Source of the DNA: Rhodoferax sp. BAB1
GTDB taxonomy: Bacteria > Pseudomonadota > Gammaproteobacteria > Burkholderiales > Burkholderiaceae_C
Reading direction: 5' to 3'
Length of the DNA: 64,000 bases
NCBI RefSeq assembly: GCF_013334205.1
Contig: NZ_CP054424.1
Coordinates: forward strand, 888,001-952,000
The stretch's first letter is position 1. Each line of letters begins with the position of its first letter. Position numbers and translations under genes: made by a program. The notes beneath the pieces are model-generated. The model did no database searches and was not told the origin of the DNA. It worked only from the letters and a program-made list of their open reading frames with translations. Of this stretch, positions 1 to 8,005 are shown piece after piece.

Positions 1-26
1 GCGGACCACCAGAACAAAAGACAGAC

Positions 27-1328
27 ATGACTTCCCAGAACCAAGACCTAGCCCCCGTCCTCATCGCCGGCGGCGGCATCGGCGGCCTCACGCTGGCCCT
101 CACCCTGCACCAGATCGGCGTGCCCTGCCAGGTGTTTGAAGCCGTGCCTGAAATGTTGCCCCTGGGCGTGGGCATCAACCTGCAGCCCAATGCCGTGCGC
201 GAACTGTACGAGCTGGGCATAGGCGCCGAGCAGCTGGATGCCATCGGCATCCAGGCCAAGGAATGGGCCCTGGTGGGCCGCAACGGCAACGACGTGTATT
301 CAGAGCCGCGCGGCCTGCTGGCCGGTTACAAGTGGCCGCAGTATTCGGTGCACCGCGGCCAGCTGCAGATGCTGTTGCTGGCTGAAGTGCAACGCCGCCT
401 GGGGCCGGGCGCCGTGCAGCTGGGCCAGCGTGTCACCGGTTACCGCAACGACGCGCAGGGTGTCACCGCCTTCATCGAGACCCGCAAGGGCGAACGCCGC
501 GAAGTGCAGGGTAGTCTGCTGATTGCCGCCGACGGCCTGCACTCCGCCGTGCGCGCGCAGATGCACCCCACGCAGCCGCCCATCCAGTGGGGCGGCGCCA
601 TCATGTGGCGCGGCACCACGCCGGGGGTGGCGCACCGCACCGGCGCCTCCTTCGTGGGCGTGGGCTCACTGCGCCACCGTGTGGTGGTCTACCCCATCTC
701 CCCGCCGGACCCGGCCACCGGCCTGTCCACCATCAACTGGATCGCCGAGATCACCGTGGACAACCAGGGCGGCTGGACCCAGGGCGACTGGAACCGCCGC
801 GTGAAGCTGGAAGAGTTCATCCACCACTTCGAGGGCTGGAACTACGACTGGCTCGACGTGCCCGCCATGCTGCGCGGTGCGAAAGAAGTGTTCGAGTACC
901 CCATGATCGACCGCGACCCCGTGCCCACCTGGGTGGACGGCCGCGTGGCCCTGCTGGGTGACGCCGCCCACGTGATGTACCCCGTGGGCTCGGCCGGCGC
1001 CAGCCAGGCCATCGTCGACACACGCGTGCTGGGCGCGGCCATGGTGCAGCACGGCGTGAACGCGCAGGCGCTGCAGGCCTACGACCAGAAGCTGTGCAAG
1101 GACATCTCGGCCCTGGTGCTGCGCAACCGCGGCTCCGGCCCCTTCGCCATCCTGGGCCTGGTGGAAGAGCGCTGCGGCGGCGTCTTCGACAACATCGACG
1201 ATGTGATCCCCAAGGCCGAGCGCGAGGAGTTCATGGCGCGCTACAAGCAGGCGGCAGGGTTTGCGATGGAGGCCTTGAATGCGGCGGCGCCGATTATTGC
1301 GGTGGGGGCGAGGGTGGGGCGGGGCTGA
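27..1328 (+). CDS. FAD-dependent aromatic-ring-type monooxygenase
   Basis: This 433-residue protein is a class A flavoprotein hydroxylase of the salicylate/3-hydroxybenzoate hydroxylase type. These enzymes use NAD(P)H and oxygen to hydroxylate small, often aromatic substrates in the cytosol. The N-terminal dinucleotide-binding glycine motif is at about residues 15-20, and the second FAD motif (GDAAH...YPVGSAGAS) is at about 306-330, where these enzymes bind the flavin ribityl chain. Length is normal for the family. The start follows a purine-rich leader at the window edge, so any upstream partner is not visible. The substrate cannot be read from sequence. A 60-base piece of its 3' half recurs at 2541-2601. 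Confidence 0.85.
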   Translation: MTSQNQDLAPVLIAGGGIGGLTLALTLHQIGVPCQVFEAVPEMLPLGVGINLQPNAVRELYELGIGAEQLDAIGIQAKEWALVGRNGNDVYSEPRGLLAGYKWPQYSVHRGQLQMLLLAEVQRRLGPGAVQLGQRVTGYRNDAQGVTAFIETRKGERREVQGSLLIAADGLHSAVRAQMHPTQPPIQWGGAIMWRGTTPGVAHRTGASFVGVGSLRHRVVVYPISPPDPATGLSTINWIAEITVDNQGGWTQGDWNRRVKLEEFIHHFEGWNYDWLDVPAMLRGAKEVFEYPMIDRDPVPTWVDGRVALLGDAAHVMYPVGSAGASQAIVDTRVLGAAMVQHGVNAQALQAYDQKLCKDISALVLRNRGSGPFAILGLVEERCGGVFDNIDDVIPKAEREEFMARYKQAAGFAMEALNAAAPIIAVGARVGRG

Positions 1329-1407
1329 TCACAACGCTGGGCAAGACATTCAGGATGACCCTTTTGGGGGATAGCCGCGACTTCACTGCCTCCCTAGAAT
1401 CGCATTG

Positions 1408-1477
1408 CACCTGCAAGTTCGGGTGAATCCGTCGCGTGGCATAGCGCTACGCATGCATAAGTAGTCCGCAACAGGAC
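1408..1477 (+). promoter_or_regulatory. Candidate structured 5' leader of the DUF805 gene
   Basis: Three consecutive inverted repeats lie just before the DUF805 ribosome-binding site: CACC/GGTG (1408-1411 and 1422-1425), a 7-bp stem GCGTGGC/GCTACGC with an ATAGC loop (1434-1452), and GTCC/GGAC with a GCAACA loop (1464-1477). Structured RNA motifs have been described upstream of DUF805 genes in bacteria. Whether this is one of them is not determined here. Confidence 0.35.
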
Positions 1478-1493
1478 ACCAAGGGAGGTTGTG

Positions 1494-1862
1494 ATGAGCT
1501 GGTTTTTTCTGGCCTTGCAAAAATACGCCGTCTTCAGCGGCCGCTCGCGTCGTAGCGAGTACTGGTATTTCATGCTGTTTTATCTGCTGATCTTCGTGGC
1601 CCTGGTCTTTCTGGATAACGGCCTGGGCACCTACAACCGCAAATCAGACGTTGGTCTGTTCAGCACCCTCTATGCCTTGCTGATGCTCCTGCCCAGCTTT
1701 GCCGTGGCGGCCAGGCGCCTGCATGACATGGGCAAATCGGGCTGGTGGCAGTTGATCGCGATCATCCCGTTCATCGGTGGGCTGGTCTTGATCGCCTTTC
1801 TCATACGAGACAGCCAGGCTGGCCAGAACAAGTACGGACCCAATCCGAAAGCCGCAGCTTGA
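1494..1862 (+). CDS. DUF805 family inner-membrane protein
   Basis: This 122-residue protein fits the DUF805 family of small inner-membrane proteins (YhaH/YhaI-like), whose function is not established. It opens with an aromatic-rich segment and the family-typical FSGRSRRSEYW stretch, followed by three to four hydrophobic helices, the RRLHDMGKSGWW signature, and a short C-terminal tail. An in-frame GTG lies 3 bp upstream, but the GGGAGG ribosome-binding site is correctly spaced only for the ATG at 1494. The next gene starts 6 bp downstream, so the two are probably co-transcribed. Confidence 0.8.
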   Translation: MSWFFLALQKYAVFSGRSRRSEYWYFMLFYLLIFVALVFLDNGLGTYNRKSDVGLFSTLYALLMLLPSFAVAARRLHDMGKSGWWQLIAIIPFIGGLVLIAFLIRDSQAGQNKYGPNPKAAA

Positions 1863-1867
1863 AAACC

Positions 1868-2536
1868 ATGTCTGATCAGCATCTTTCCATACTCAAGCGA
1901 GTCGGTTGGGTCCTGCTGCTTGTCGGGGTGATCGACATTGCCTACATGATCTACTGCATCAGCAACAGCATTTCATATTCATCGAGCCTGAACATCTTCG
2001 CCGTCATCGCGGGGGTGTTTCTGCTGCGTGGCAACTTGCGGGCTGTAGCCATCATTCGCTGGTTCACCGTGTTCATGTTGGCAGCGATGCTTTCCATGAT
2101 GGTGGTTTGGCCTGTGCTGCAGCCCTGGGATTTGACCAGGACTCAGTTTCGCTTGAATCCTTCAGGTACGGTCCTGTGGTTGGCGTTCATCGCATTTGCC
2201 GCAGGGCTTTTGTTCTGGGTTGCCCGGGAGTTGGGGCGTGATCCGGTTCGTACGGCCATCACCGGTGCGGGTCGCAAGTGGCGTGACATGCGAGTTCCTG
2301 CCGCATCGGGGGTGGCGCTGGTGGCGTTGTTGGGCGTGCTGCTGCCGATGTTCCTGGGCGGAGAGACGGCCAATCGGGCCAAGGCCATGGCCGAGCAGCA
2401 GTTGGGGCCTGGGTATCGACTGCACGTGAGTTCGCTGCATGTCGTCTCGAACGCGCAAGGCAAGACCGTCTCGAGTGTGGTGACGGCCTGGAATGCAAAC
2501 GAGGTCAAAAACGTTTCTGTTTCGTGGCGTGAGTGA
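1868..2536 (+). CDS. Unrecognised membrane protein with periplasmic C-terminal domain
   Basis: This 222-residue protein is not recognised. Four hydrophobic segments occupy about residues 12-120, then come a basic loop, a fifth membrane segment near 145-165 and a soluble C-terminal tail of about 60 residues rich in polar and valine residues. The ATG at 1868 was chosen because it lies 6 bp after the DUF805 stop and because the upstream in-frame extension overlaps that gene. It probably forms a two-gene unit with the DUF805 gene. No catalytic motif is visible. Confidence 0.6.
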   Translation: MSDQHLSILKRVGWVLLLVGVIDIAYMIYCISNSISYSSSLNIFAVIAGVFLLRGNLRAVAIIRWFTVFMLAAMLSMMVVWPVLQPWDLTRTQFRLNPSGTVLWLAFIAFAAGLLFWVARELGRDPVRTAITGAGRKWRDMRVPAASGVALVALLGVLLPMFLGGETANRAKAMAEQQLGPGYRLHVSSLHVVSNAQGKTVSSVVTAWNANEVKNVSVSWRE

Positions 2537-2540
2537 TGGT

Positions 2541-2601
2541 GGCTCCGGCCCCTTCGCCATCCTGGGCCTGGTGGACGAACGCTGCGGCGGCGTCATTCGC
2601 A
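2541..2601 (+). repeat. Duplicated fragment of the upstream monooxygenase gene
   Basis: Bases 2541-2593 match 1131-1183 inside the flavin monooxygenase gene with two visible substitutions, and the similarity fades after that. The fragment has no start and is not expressed as a protein. It marks the far side of the segment carrying the DUF805 pair, as if that segment was inserted or rearranged with duplication of the resident gene's 3' part. Confidence 0.75.
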
Positions 2602-2620
2602 ACTACGTTAGGTTATCAAT

Positions 2621-3112
2621 ATGAATATCGAACTGAAAGATTTTCTGTTGCAAGCTGGTGTTGCCGTTACGTTTGTGCTGGGCTTGGTGAATCTCTACTT
2701 CAATGTAAAGACGTCTAAACGCACGTCGTTTATCAATACGGTTACATCCGAGCGCGTAAAGTGGATCGGGAAAATTCGTACGGATATTGCTGAATTGTGT
2801 GCGCTCTGTGATCAATGGATTCTTCATCCAAACCATCAACCTTTGCCCGACTTGCATCGTGAAATGGAGCGTTTGAAAAATCAAATCCGCCTGCAACTTA
2901 ATCCAAACGATCCAGAAGATCAAAACATTGAACGATTGCTTGATCAATTGCCAAGCTGGACTCAATCTTCTACGCTTGAAGATTATTTGATGCTTCAAGC
3001 TTCGCTCGTTTCAGCTACGCAAGCCATGCTCAAACGCGAGTGGGACAAAGTGAAAGACGAAGCACTACATGGCGATCTCCGTGGCTATGCCTCAAAAAAT
3101 AGACAAGAGTAA
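2621..3112 (+). CDS. Orphan single-pass membrane protein of AT-rich composition
   Basis: This 163-residue protein has no recognisable family. A hydrophobic segment at about residues 9-28 should anchor it in the membrane. The rest is a hydrophilic, probably helical cytoplasmic domain with a WIGKIRTDIAEL stretch of the kind seen in small membrane-anchored proteins of unknown role. Base composition is clearly more AT-rich than in all neighbours, with many TTT, AAA and CAA codons, which suggests recent acquisition. It sits between two duplicated gene fragments and ends in a hairpin. Confidence 0.55.
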   Translation: MNIELKDFLLQAGVAVTFVLGLVNLYFNVKTSKRTSFINTVTSERVKWIGKIRTDIAELCALCDQWILHPNHQPLPDLHREMERLKNQIRLQLNPNDPEDQNIERLLDQLPSWTQSSTLEDYLMLQASLVSATQAMLKREWDKVKDEALHGDLRGYASKNRQE

Positions 3113-3123
3113 TCCTCTTGTCT
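3101..3123 (+). terminator. Perfect 9-bp hairpin overlapping the orphan's stop codon
   Basis: AGACAAGAG and CTCTTGTCT form a perfect inverted repeat around a TAATC loop that contains the TAA stop codon at 3110-3112. There is no long T-run after it, so termination is likely but not certain. Confidence 0.5.
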
Positions 3124-3138
3124 GAATTAATCCTGCGG

Positions 3139-3322
3139 CATGCACATTCGTGCATACCATCCATGCACCCCATTGCATACACCATCAAACTAAATCCCTG
3201 CATCTCCCGAATCACAGCTCCTCTGCTGATCCGAGGTCGACACTCCGCCTCGTAAGGCGCATCCATTCCCCGGGCGTGTCGCTGAACAGGCGAGACACAC
3301 CATCCGCCGGGTGCTGGACGCG
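3139..3322 (+). repeat. Degenerate duplicate of the formate dehydrogenase leader and fdsG start
   Basis: This stretch aligns in order with the intact fds leader at about 5790-6018. Shared blocks include CATCAAACTAAAT-like, CTCCCGAATCA, ACTCCGCCTC, GTCGCTG and CGCCGGGTGCTGGAC. The fdsG start codon and the next two dozen bases are missing, so it cannot be functional. It also carries its own inverted repeat ATGCAC-ATTC-GTGCAT (3140-3155). Beyond it, 3323-3502 holds no gene I can support. Confidence 0.75.
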
Positions 3323-3502
3323 AACCGCCATAGGCAGTGTCTACCTCGCCCTAATCACCAAGCCAGCCAGGACAAGCCGAGACATTGGTCACCCGCTGGC
3401 GCATCCCCCGTTCATGGGATTTACTTCGGCCGGCACTTGCCAACAATACGACGGTGATGGGCCCGGGATCTGACCGGGAGTCCTTTTCAAGGAGGAGCCG
3501 TC

Positions 3503-3853
3503 ATGAAGCTGATCTTTGGTCTTGCCTTGCTGCTCGCCGCTGCGAGTAGCTGGGCGCAGCTGCCGCCCGCGCCCGCGCCTCCCCGTGATGCAGAACGAAG
3601 TTGGGGTGGTTCTGCAGACCAGGCGCCGCGGGGCATCGAGAAACCACTACCGAAACAGGTGCCGTTGGGCCTCGACAAGACGATGCTCCAGGTGCCGCAT
3701 GGCATCGAGAAGGCGCCACCCCAGGCGTCGCAGCCCAGCAATGCCGATCTTTCCGATTTGCTGCGCAAGCAGACGGCCGCCATCAAGGCGCTGCATGGCC
3801 AGCTGACCGAGCTGGAAGCGCGCATCGGCAAGCTGGAACGGGGAGCACGCTGA
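3503..3853 (+). CDS. Small secreted protein with C-terminal coiled coil
   Basis: This 116-residue protein is not recognised. It begins with a clear signal peptide (about residues 1-19, ending near AQ), followed by a proline-rich low-complexity region with two similar PxGIEKxxP units, and it ends in a heptad-like helix (about 82-113). The start follows an AAGGAGGAG ribosome-binding site. Its stop overlaps the start of the next gene (TGATG), which indicates translational coupling. A periplasmic scaffold or tether role is only a guess. Confidence 0.6.
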   Translation: MKLIFGLALLLAAASSWAQLPPAPAPPRDAERSWGGSADQAPRGIEKPLPKQVPLGLDKTMLQVPHGIEKAPPQASQPSNADLSDLLRKQTAAIKALHGQLTELEARIGKLERGAR

Positions 3854-4218
3854 TGGCCACGAAAACCGATGCCGCCATCGCCGCGCTGGATGCGGCGCAA
3901 CAGGCCGTGGACCTGGCGCAGGCCGCGCCTTCCACCTGGACCCAGCCTTGGTCGCCGAGCCTGGTGCAGTTCCTCGCCATCGGGGTGCTGCTGTTTGCCT
4001 TTGCGGCCCTGATCCTGGCCACGGCGCTGCTGTGGCGTTCGCATGCGCCGGCCCACCATGTATTGCGGGTGTTCGGTGTCATCACCATCCTCGGTTTTTC
4101 TTCGCTGCTGCTGGTCATCGGCTACAGCAACGAGCAGCTCACGCCCATCGTCGGGCTGTTCGGCGCCATTGCCGGTTATCTGCTGGGCAAGGATAGCCAG
4201 TCCAAGGAAGAGACTTAG
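3853..4218 (+). CDS. Small two-helix membrane protein
   Basis: This 121-residue protein has no recognised family. An alanine-rich N-terminal helix is followed by two or three hydrophobic segments (about residues 36-60, 70-88 and 94-110) and a short charged tail. The ATG overlaps the upstream stop by one base, so this is the second gene of a tight four-gene cluster (3503-5783). The composition is that of a small inner-membrane partner protein. Confidence 0.55.
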   Translation: MATKTDAAIAALDAAQQAVDLAQAAPSTWTQPWSPSLVQFLAIGVLLFAFAALILATALLWRSHAPAHHVLRVFGVITILGFSSLLLVIGYSNEQLTPIVGLFGAIAGYLLGKDSQSKEET

Positions 4219-4308
4219 CAGGGCAGGGGCCGGGCCTGGGCGACGGCACCCGCCCCGGTTCTGCTGGCCCAGGCGTTTCGGGTGCCCGCCACTTCCAGGA
4301 GCTTCGCC

Positions 4309-4770
4309 ATGGCAGAACTCGACAAGTCCACGCAGGCGCACGTCAGCGCCTTCATGTTCCTCAGCATCAACGGCCAGTCCATCCGGCCTTTTGTCAGCAC
4401 CCCCGATCTGCCGGGCATGGGCCTGCAGAAGATGCGGGACCTGACTTTTTTCAACGGCGCCGGCAGCCAGGACATGCTCAAGGCCGTGGCAGCGCAGATG
4501 GCCCACATGCTCATCGTGCACGTGAACACCTACTACACGCAGCAGCGCGAGGCCGGCCACGAGAACAAGACGGTGCCCGAGCTGGTGGGCCTGTTCACCG
4601 CCGTGCTGATGGACCCGGCCAAGTCCGTGCACGACCTGGCCCAGCTAGTGGACAAGGTGTTCCGCTTCAAGAACGAGGGCAGCGCCTCGGTGCCGGTGGC
4701 GGCCATGGTGGCGCACCAGCCGGTGTCGGCCCCGCTGAAGAAGCGGCTGCAGAAGATCGGCATCCGCTGA
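4309..4770 (+). CDS. Conserved-looking soluble protein of unknown function
   Basis: This 153-residue protein is not recognised. There is no signal peptide or membrane segment. It looks alpha-helical, with a central region (about 48-115) that could be a small helical bundle and a basic C-terminus. ATG 4309 was preferred over an in-frame ATG at 4282 because AGGAG lies 7 bases before it. It sits between a small membrane gene and a probable outer-membrane gene in the same orientation. Confidence 0.5.
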   Translation: MAELDKSTQAHVSAFMFLSINGQSIRPFVSTPDLPGMGLQKMRDLTFFNGAGSQDMLKAVAAQMAHMLIVHVNTYYTQQREAGHENKTVPELVGLFTAVLMDPAKSVHDLAQLVDKVFRFKNEGSASVPVAAMVAHQPVSAPLKKRLQKIGIR

Positions 4771-4781
4771 GGAGCTTCACC

Positions 4782-5783
4782 ATGAAAAGTTTTGCTGCAA
4801 GCGCTGCGCTCATCGGCCTGCTGCTGGGGCCGGCCCAGGTGGGTGCCCAGGACGCCGGGGCGGGCAAGGGCATCGTCATCACGCCCAAGTACTTCGAGCC
4901 CAGCGTGGGCACCGGCCAGCAGGGCGGTTTGGGGTTCACGTACAAGATCGACAAGACCGTGGCCACGCCGGCCAAGGCGCAGGAGCTGTCGAAAGAGTCT
5001 TTCCACAAGCTGGACCTGGACTTCAAGGCCGAGGGCAACGTCGCCTTCAACCGCGACATCAACCCCAGCGATTTCCTGAAGACGGGCCTGGAGCTCAACT
5101 ACGTCTACCAGTACGCCAGCGCCGTCACCCTGGGCGGCCCGGGTTCGGGCTGCGACCCGACGGACCCGGCCACGCTGCCCCAGTGCCGCGAGGAGGCCGC
5201 GCGTTCGCGCAGTGGTGATGCGCTGGTGCTGTTTACCGGCCTCATCGGCTCGCTGGAATCGGACCAGCGTTTTGACCGCCGCAACGAAACCTTCGGCGCG
5301 CACCTCACCACGGTCTACCGGCCCGCGCCGGGCTCCTTTGTCAACCAGGCCAACCCGCTGGACTGGCCTTTCCGCCTGGCGCGCTGGCTCACCGGCCATC
5401 CCCTGGGGCTCACGGCCTCGCCCGATGCCTTTCCCAAGCTGCGCCTGGCCCTGGAGCGGGTGCAGCCCGGCAAGGACCCGGATCGCACCGCGCTGCTGGG
5501 CGACCCGCCGGACTACGACCGCGCCAACATCGAAATCGCCATGAGCAGCCCGCTGGGGGTGGTGCAGGGCAAACAGGTGAAGTTCGAATGGAGCTGGCGC
5601 TATTTCAAGGAGCAGAACCCGGCAGCGGCCATCGAAGCTGCCGGGCTGGACCGCCACCGCTACGCCGCCGCCACCCTGCGCCACGACTCGGGCTGGCAGC
5701 TGACCTATGCCACCGGCAAGCTGCCGCTGGACCGCCAGTCCGACGCGGTGTGGGAGCTGGGCTACCGGGTCGAGTTCGAGTGA
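4782..5783 (+). CDS. Probable outer-membrane beta-barrel protein
   Basis: This 333-residue protein begins with a signal peptide (about 1-22, ending AQ). It continues with alternating polar/hydrophobic stretches such as LDLDFKAEGNVAF and KQVKFEWSWRYF and a C-terminus with the pattern LGYRVEFE, all consistent with a beta-barrel. A Cys pair near 125-140 may form a disulfide. No family is recognised. An AGGAG precedes the start. As the last gene of the 3503-5783 cluster, it hints that the cluster builds an envelope structure. Confidence 0.5.
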   Translation: MKSFAASAALIGLLLGPAQVGAQDAGAGKGIVITPKYFEPSVGTGQQGGLGFTYKIDKTVATPAKAQELSKESFHKLDLDFKAEGNVAFNRDINPSDFLKTGLELNYVYQYASAVTLGGPGSGCDPTDPATLPQCREEAARSRSGDALVLFTGLIGSLESDQRFDRRNETFGAHLTTVYRPAPGSFVNQANPLDWPFRLARWLTGHPLGLTASPDAFPKLRLALERVQPGKDPDRTALLGDPPDYDRANIEIAMSSPLGVVQGKQVKFEWSWRYFKEQNPAAAIEAAGLDRHRYAAATLRHDSGWQLTYATGKLPLDRQSDAVWELGYRVEFE

Positions 5784-5786
5784 AGT

Positions 5787-5835
5787 GCATGGTCGTGCGC
5801 ACGACCATGCAGCGTACTGCATAGGATCTATGCAG
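5787..5835 (+). promoter_or_regulatory. Two strong palindromes in the formate dehydrogenase leader
   Basis: A perfect 24-bp palindrome spans 5787-5810 (half-site GCATGGTCGTGC). Seven bases later there is a second perfect inverted repeat, CTGCATAG-GAT-CTATGCAG (5817-5835). They lie about 135-180 bp before the fdsG start, followed by an AT-rich stretch. They are likely operators; LysR-type regulators are known for fds operons, but no such regulator gene is in this window. The first palindrome could also act as a terminator for the 4782-5783 gene. Confidence 0.6.
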
Positions 5836-5967
5836 CTGCTTGCATACATCAGCAAACTAAATACGTGCATGTCCCGAATCAATTTGCCCCTGCTGTAAAT
5901 AAGGCTGAGACTCCGCCTCCTTAGACGTGCCCTTTCCCTGGGTGCGTCGCTGTAAAGCGAGGCAGAC

Positions 5968-6420
5968 ATGACAAGCAACAACCAGGTCCAGAGCACCATA
6001 CGCCGGGTGCTGGACGACAAGAGGGGCATGCCGGGGGCGCTGCTCCCCATCCTGCACGACATCCAGGACGAACTGGGCCATGTGCCGCCCGAGGCCGTGG
6101 CCGACATCGCCGAGGCGCTGAACCTCTCACGCGCCGAGGTGCACGGGGTCATCAGCTACTACCACCACTTTCGCACCGAGGCGCCCAAGGGCGCCGTGGT
6201 GCAGGTCTGCCGGGCCGAGGCTTGCCAGTCCTGCGGCTCCGAAGCGCTGTGGGAGCACGCCAGCAAGCAGGCCAAGGGCCAGAACGTGACGCTGGAGTCC
6301 GTCTACTGCCTGGGCCTGTGCGCCACGGCCCCGTCCATGAGCATCAACGACAAGCCCTATGCCCGCGTGAGCCACGCCAGGTTCGACCACCTGCTGGCGC
6401 AGCTGAAGGAGGCTGCATGA
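5968..6420 (+). CDS. fdsG: NAD-dependent formate dehydrogenase gamma subunit
   Basis: FdsG is the NuoE-like thioredoxin-fold subunit that carries a [2Fe-2S] cluster in the soluble molybdenum formate dehydrogenase, helping pass electrons to the flavin of FdsB. The 150-residue protein has the expected N-terminal helical domain and the cysteine pattern CRAEACQSCGS (about residues 81-91) and CLGLCATAP (about 114-122). Its stop overlaps the fdsB start (ATGA). The order fdsG-B-A-fdhD-fdsD is the standard fds operon. Confidence 0.95.
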   Translation: MTSNNQVQSTIRRVLDDKRGMPGALLPILHDIQDELGHVPPEAVADIAEALNLSRAEVHGVISYYHHFRTEAPKGAVVQVCRAEACQSCGSEALWEHASKQAKGQNVTLESVYCLGLCATAPSMSINDKPYARVSHARFDHLLAQLKEAA

Positions 6421-7994
6421 GCAAGATCAAGATTTACGTGCCGCGCGATTCGGAGGCCCTGGCCCTGGGGGCCGACGAGGTGGCCGCCGTGATCGCCCTG
6501 CAGGCGCGCCAGCGCGGCATCCCCATCGAACTCGTGCGCAACAGTTCGCGCGGGATGTTCTGGCTGGAGCCGCTGGTGGAAGTGGCCACCAAGAAGGGCC
6601 GCGTGGCCTATGGCCCGGTGCAGCCTGAAGACGTGGCCGGCCTGTTTGACGTGGGTTTCCACAACGGCGGCGCGCACAAGCTGGGCCTGGGCCTGACGGA
6701 CGAGATTGACTACCTGAAGAAACAGGAGCGCCTGACCTTCGCCCGCATGGGCATCACGGACCCGGTCTCGCTGGACGACTACCAGGCGCACGAGGGCTAC
6801 GCCGGCCTGTGCAAGGCGCTGACGCTGAAACCCACCGAGGTGGTGCAGCAGGTGCTGGACTCGGGCCTGCGCGGCCGTGGTGGCGCGGCTTTCCCGGCCG
6901 GCATCAAGTGGAAGACGGTGGCCGCGGCCCAGGCCGAGCAGAAGTACGTGGTCTGCAATGCCGACGAGGGCGACTCGGGCACCTTCTCTGACCGCATGAC
7001 CATGGAGGGCGACCCCTACATGCTCATCGAGGGCATGACGATAGCTGCCATGGCCACGGGCGCCACGCGTGGTTATATCTATGTGCGCAGCGAGTACCCG
7101 CACGCGATTGCCGCTCTGAACGAGGCCATCGCCCGCGCCACGGAGGCCGGCTTCCTGGGCAATAAAGACGGTAAGGGCGTGCTGGGCTCGGGCCAGGCCT
7201 TCCACCTGGAAGTGCGCAAGGGCGCGGGTTCCTACGTGTGCGGCGAAGAAACCGCCATGCTGGAGAGCATCGAGGGCAAGCGCGGCGTGGTGCGCGCCAA
7301 GCCGCCGATCCCCGCGCTCAAGGGTCTGTTCGGCCAGCCGACCGTCATCAACAACGTGATCACCTTTGCCTCGGTGCCCATCATCCTGGCGCGCGGCGCG
7401 GCTTTCTACGCCAACTACGGTTTGGGCCGCTCCAGGGGCACGCTGCCCATCCAGATCGCGGGCAACGTCAAGCACGGCGGCCTGGTGGAAAAGGCCTTTG
7501 GTGTGACGCTGCGCGAGCTGATGGTCGACTACGGCGGCGGTACGGCCAGCGGCCGGCCCATCAAGGCGGTGCAGGTGGGCGGCCCGCTGGGCGCCTATGT
7601 GCCCGAAGCGCACTGGGACCTGCCCATGGACTACGAGGGCTGGACGGCCGTGGGCGCCACGGTGGGCCACGGCGGCATCGTGATCCACGACGACACGGCC
7701 GACCTGTCCAGGCTGGCGCGTTACGCCATGGAGTTCTGCGCCATCGAATCCTGCGGCAAGTGCACACCCTGCCGCATCGGCTCCACCCGCGGGGTGGAGA
7801 CCATCGACCGCATCACCCAGGGCGATGCGCAGAACCGCCCGCAGCAGGTCAAGCTGCTGCGCGACCTCTGCGACACCATGGTCAACGGCTCGCTCTGCGC
7901 CATGGGCGGCATGACGCCGTTCCCCGTGCTGTCCGCGCTCAACCATTACCCCGAAGACTTCGGTCTGTCCAAGCCGGACCGCAAGGCCGCCTGA
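6417..7994 (+). CDS. fdsB: NAD-dependent formate dehydrogenase beta subunit
   Basis: FdsB (525 residues) is the NuoF-like subunit that binds FMN and NAD+ and reduces NAD+ with electrons from formate. The FMN/NAD-binding glycine motif GRGGAAFPAG is at about 161-170, the second motif GAGSYVCGEETAM at about 269-281, and the [4Fe-4S] site ESCGKCTPCR plus a later Cys near 445-495. The ATGA overlap with fdsG fixes the start. It acts in the cytosol as part of the FdsGBAD complex. Confidence 0.95.
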   Translation: MSKIKIYVPRDSEALALGADEVAAVIALQARQRGIPIELVRNSSRGMFWLEPLVEVATKKGRVAYGPVQPEDVAGLFDVGFHNGGAHKLGLGLTDEIDYLKKQERLTFARMGITDPVSLDDYQAHEGYAGLCKALTLKPTEVVQQVLDSGLRGRGGAAFPAGIKWKTVAAAQAEQKYVVCNADEGDSGTFSDRMTMEGDPYMLIEGMTIAAMATGATRGYIYVRSEYPHAIAALNEAIARATEAGFLGNKDGKGVLGSGQAFHLEVRKGAGSYVCGEETAMLESIEGKRGVVRAKPPIPALKGLFGQPTVINNVITFASVPIILARGAAFYANYGLGRSRGTLPIQIAGNVKHGGLVEKAFGVTLRELMVDYGGGTASGRPIKAVQVGGPLGAYVPEAHWDLPMDYEGWTAVGATVGHGGIVIHDDTADLSRLARYAMEFCAIESCGKCTPCRIGSTRGVETIDRITQGDAQNRPQQVKLLRDLCDTMVNGSLCAMGGMTPFPVLSALNHYPEDFGLSKPDRKAA

Positions 7995-8005
7995 AAGGAA
8001 TTGCC

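Noticed and set aside
2607..2613. GTTAGGT before the AT-rich orphan gene, like an attC core end
   Set aside because: No matching RYYYAAC partner or palindrome lies within 150 bp on either side, so a cassette site is not supported.
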